Assembly: GCA_947086625.1 (NCBI GenBank) | Contig: CAMTZV010000100.1 | Span: forward strand, 1-6,260 | Source: an uncultured bacterium | Lineage (GTDB): Bacteria; Bacillota; Clostridia; Lachnospirales; Lachnospiraceae | DNA: 6,260 nucleotides | Direction of reading: 5' to 3' | Position numbers and translations under genes: made by a program | The notes under the pieces: generated by a model | Seen by the model: the letters and a program-made list of their open reading frames with translations, nothing else | What the model was told of the DNA's origin: nothing | The model's database searches: none | Shown here: positions 5,537-6,260 of the stretch, piece by piece | How positions within the stretch are numbered: the first letter of the stretch is position 1 | Layout of the letters: the number at the start of each line of letters is the position of its first letter

Positions 5537-5559
5537 AGATAGGTTAGTGGAGGTTCGAC

Positions 5560-6260
5560 ATGCAGCAGTTAGATCATCTGATTACAAAAAAAATACGGAG
5601 CACCTACGGCAGACGTCTTGTTTTTCCGATCATCTATGTCATATTCCTTTTGATCGTCTGGCTCACAACGCCGGTGCGCGATCTGATCCGCCCGCTTGAG
5701 ATTTCCCCTCAGGCGCACGTGGCGGCCCTCGCCAGCGAGGGTACCCAGTACGTCTCCACTACGCTGGAGCATCTGAATTTTACCGGCTACACGCAGCGCC
5801 GCTTCGGCCGGATCACGGGCTACTATTACTACACGATGCGCGAGGACAGCTGCTATCTCGTCGTTTTAAGCCCGCGCACGTGCGAGGAGGGGCTTCCCGT
5901 CATTGACACCATAAAAGTGCGTGCCAGCATCCGCAGACAGCCCGAGAGCTTTGCCCTTCTGGCCGAACATCTGGCGGGCGATTTGAACTGGACGGCGGCC
6001 GGCTTTTACAGGGAGGTACCCGACTGCATCATCTCCGAGCCGGGCTTCGGTGGATCCGGCAACCGGGTGCTGCTGGCGTTCTTTTTTGCCACGGGCGGCT
6101 ATGCGCTGCTCTCCATTGCCCTGTTTACAATCTATGCGCTTTTTCCGGCGCTCTCCCCCGCCAGCCGCCAGCTCGGGCTTTACGGCAGACGCGGCGCGCT
6201 GCTCGCACAGGCGGAGGAGGAGCTTGCGACACTCCCCCAGCTCGCCACGGAGGACATGTA
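5560..6260 (+). CDS. Membrane protein of unrecognised family, 3' end cut by window edge
   Basis: The open frame begins with ATG after GTGGAGG and runs 233 codons to the window edge without a stop. A short basic N terminus (KKIRSTYGRR) precedes a hydrophobic segment at about 20-38. A soluble region follows at 40-168. A second hydrophobic segment spans about 170-195. Then comes a charged region beginning RRGALLAQAEEEL that continues past the edge. By the positive-inside rule the N terminus and last part are cytoplasmic and the middle region is outside. That region holds a tyrosine run (GYYYYT, 87-92) and three cysteines (98, 108, 156) that might form a disulfide. No catalytic motif was recognised. 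It has its own promoter and is divergent from the methyltransferase operon. It resembles uncharacterised Lachnospiraceae membrane proteins in layout, but no family is claimed. Confidence 0.8.
   Translation, partial: MQQLDHLITKKIRSTYGRRLVFPIIYVIFLLIVWLTTPVRDLIRPLEISPQAHVAALASEGTQYVSTTLEHLNFTGYTQRRFGRITGYYYYTMREDSCYLVVLSPRTCEEGLPVIDTIKVRASIRRQPESFALLAEHLAGDLNWTAAGFYREVPDCIISEPGFGGSGNRVLLAFFFATGGYALLSIALFTIYALFPALSPASRQLGLYGRRGALLAQAEEELATLPQLATEDM

Noticed and set aside
4636..5538. A 300-codon plus-strand open frame opposite the methyltransferase
   Set aside because: Antisense shadow: the methyltransferase has clear motifs and a ribosome site, whereas this product is Arg/His/Leu-rich with no motif.

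Overview
The window looks like chromosomal DNA of a GC-rich Clostridia member, most likely Lachnospiraceae or a close relative. This rests on the protein families present (HslO resembling the Bacillus form, a long glutamine-dependent NAD synthetase, a Firmicutes-type CsrA, an MNT/HEPN pair), on AGGAGG-type ribosome binding sites before most genes, and on promoters of TTGNNN/TATAAT type. I cannot name a species.

Left part (1-1000). The 5' part of a csrA-like gene runs leftward off the window edge. Next to it is a 201-residue tyrosine recombinase of FimB/FimE size, transcribed rightward. The recombinase gene lies between two 26-bp dyad sites, 173-198 and 945-970. The sites are in opposite orientation and share an identical 6-bp centre (TGTATA on the left, its reverse complement TATACA on the right). 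This is the expected layout of a DNA inversion cassette of about 0.77 kb that carries its own recombinase. The left site ends only 30 bp before the csrA start codon, so flipping the segment would replace nearly all the DNA upstream of csrA. The inferred system is a self-inverting switch for a post-transcriptional regulator, and it is the main finding.

Middle (1020-1740). A more AT-rich island carries a leftward two-gene module: a minimal nucleotidyltransferase with GSX10DXD, then a HEPN protein with RX6H. The coding regions overlap by 16 bp. This is a probable toxin-antitoxin or defence pair, and its base composition suggests it was acquired.

Core operon (1769-5427, leftward). In transcription order it holds a class I SAM-dependent methyltransferase, hslO (redox chaperone Hsp33) and nadE (glutamine-dependent NAD+ synthetase, GTG start, overlapping hslO by 19 bp). 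The MNT/HEPN pair follows with no visible terminator between, so it may be read from the same transcript.

Right end (5449-6260). A 111-bp divergent promoter region separates the methyltransferase from a rightward gene for a membrane protein of unrecognised family, cut by the window end. Each direction has an extended -10 promoter, and a 9-bp inverted repeat spans the region. No rRNA, tRNA, CRISPR array or insertion sequence was seen.
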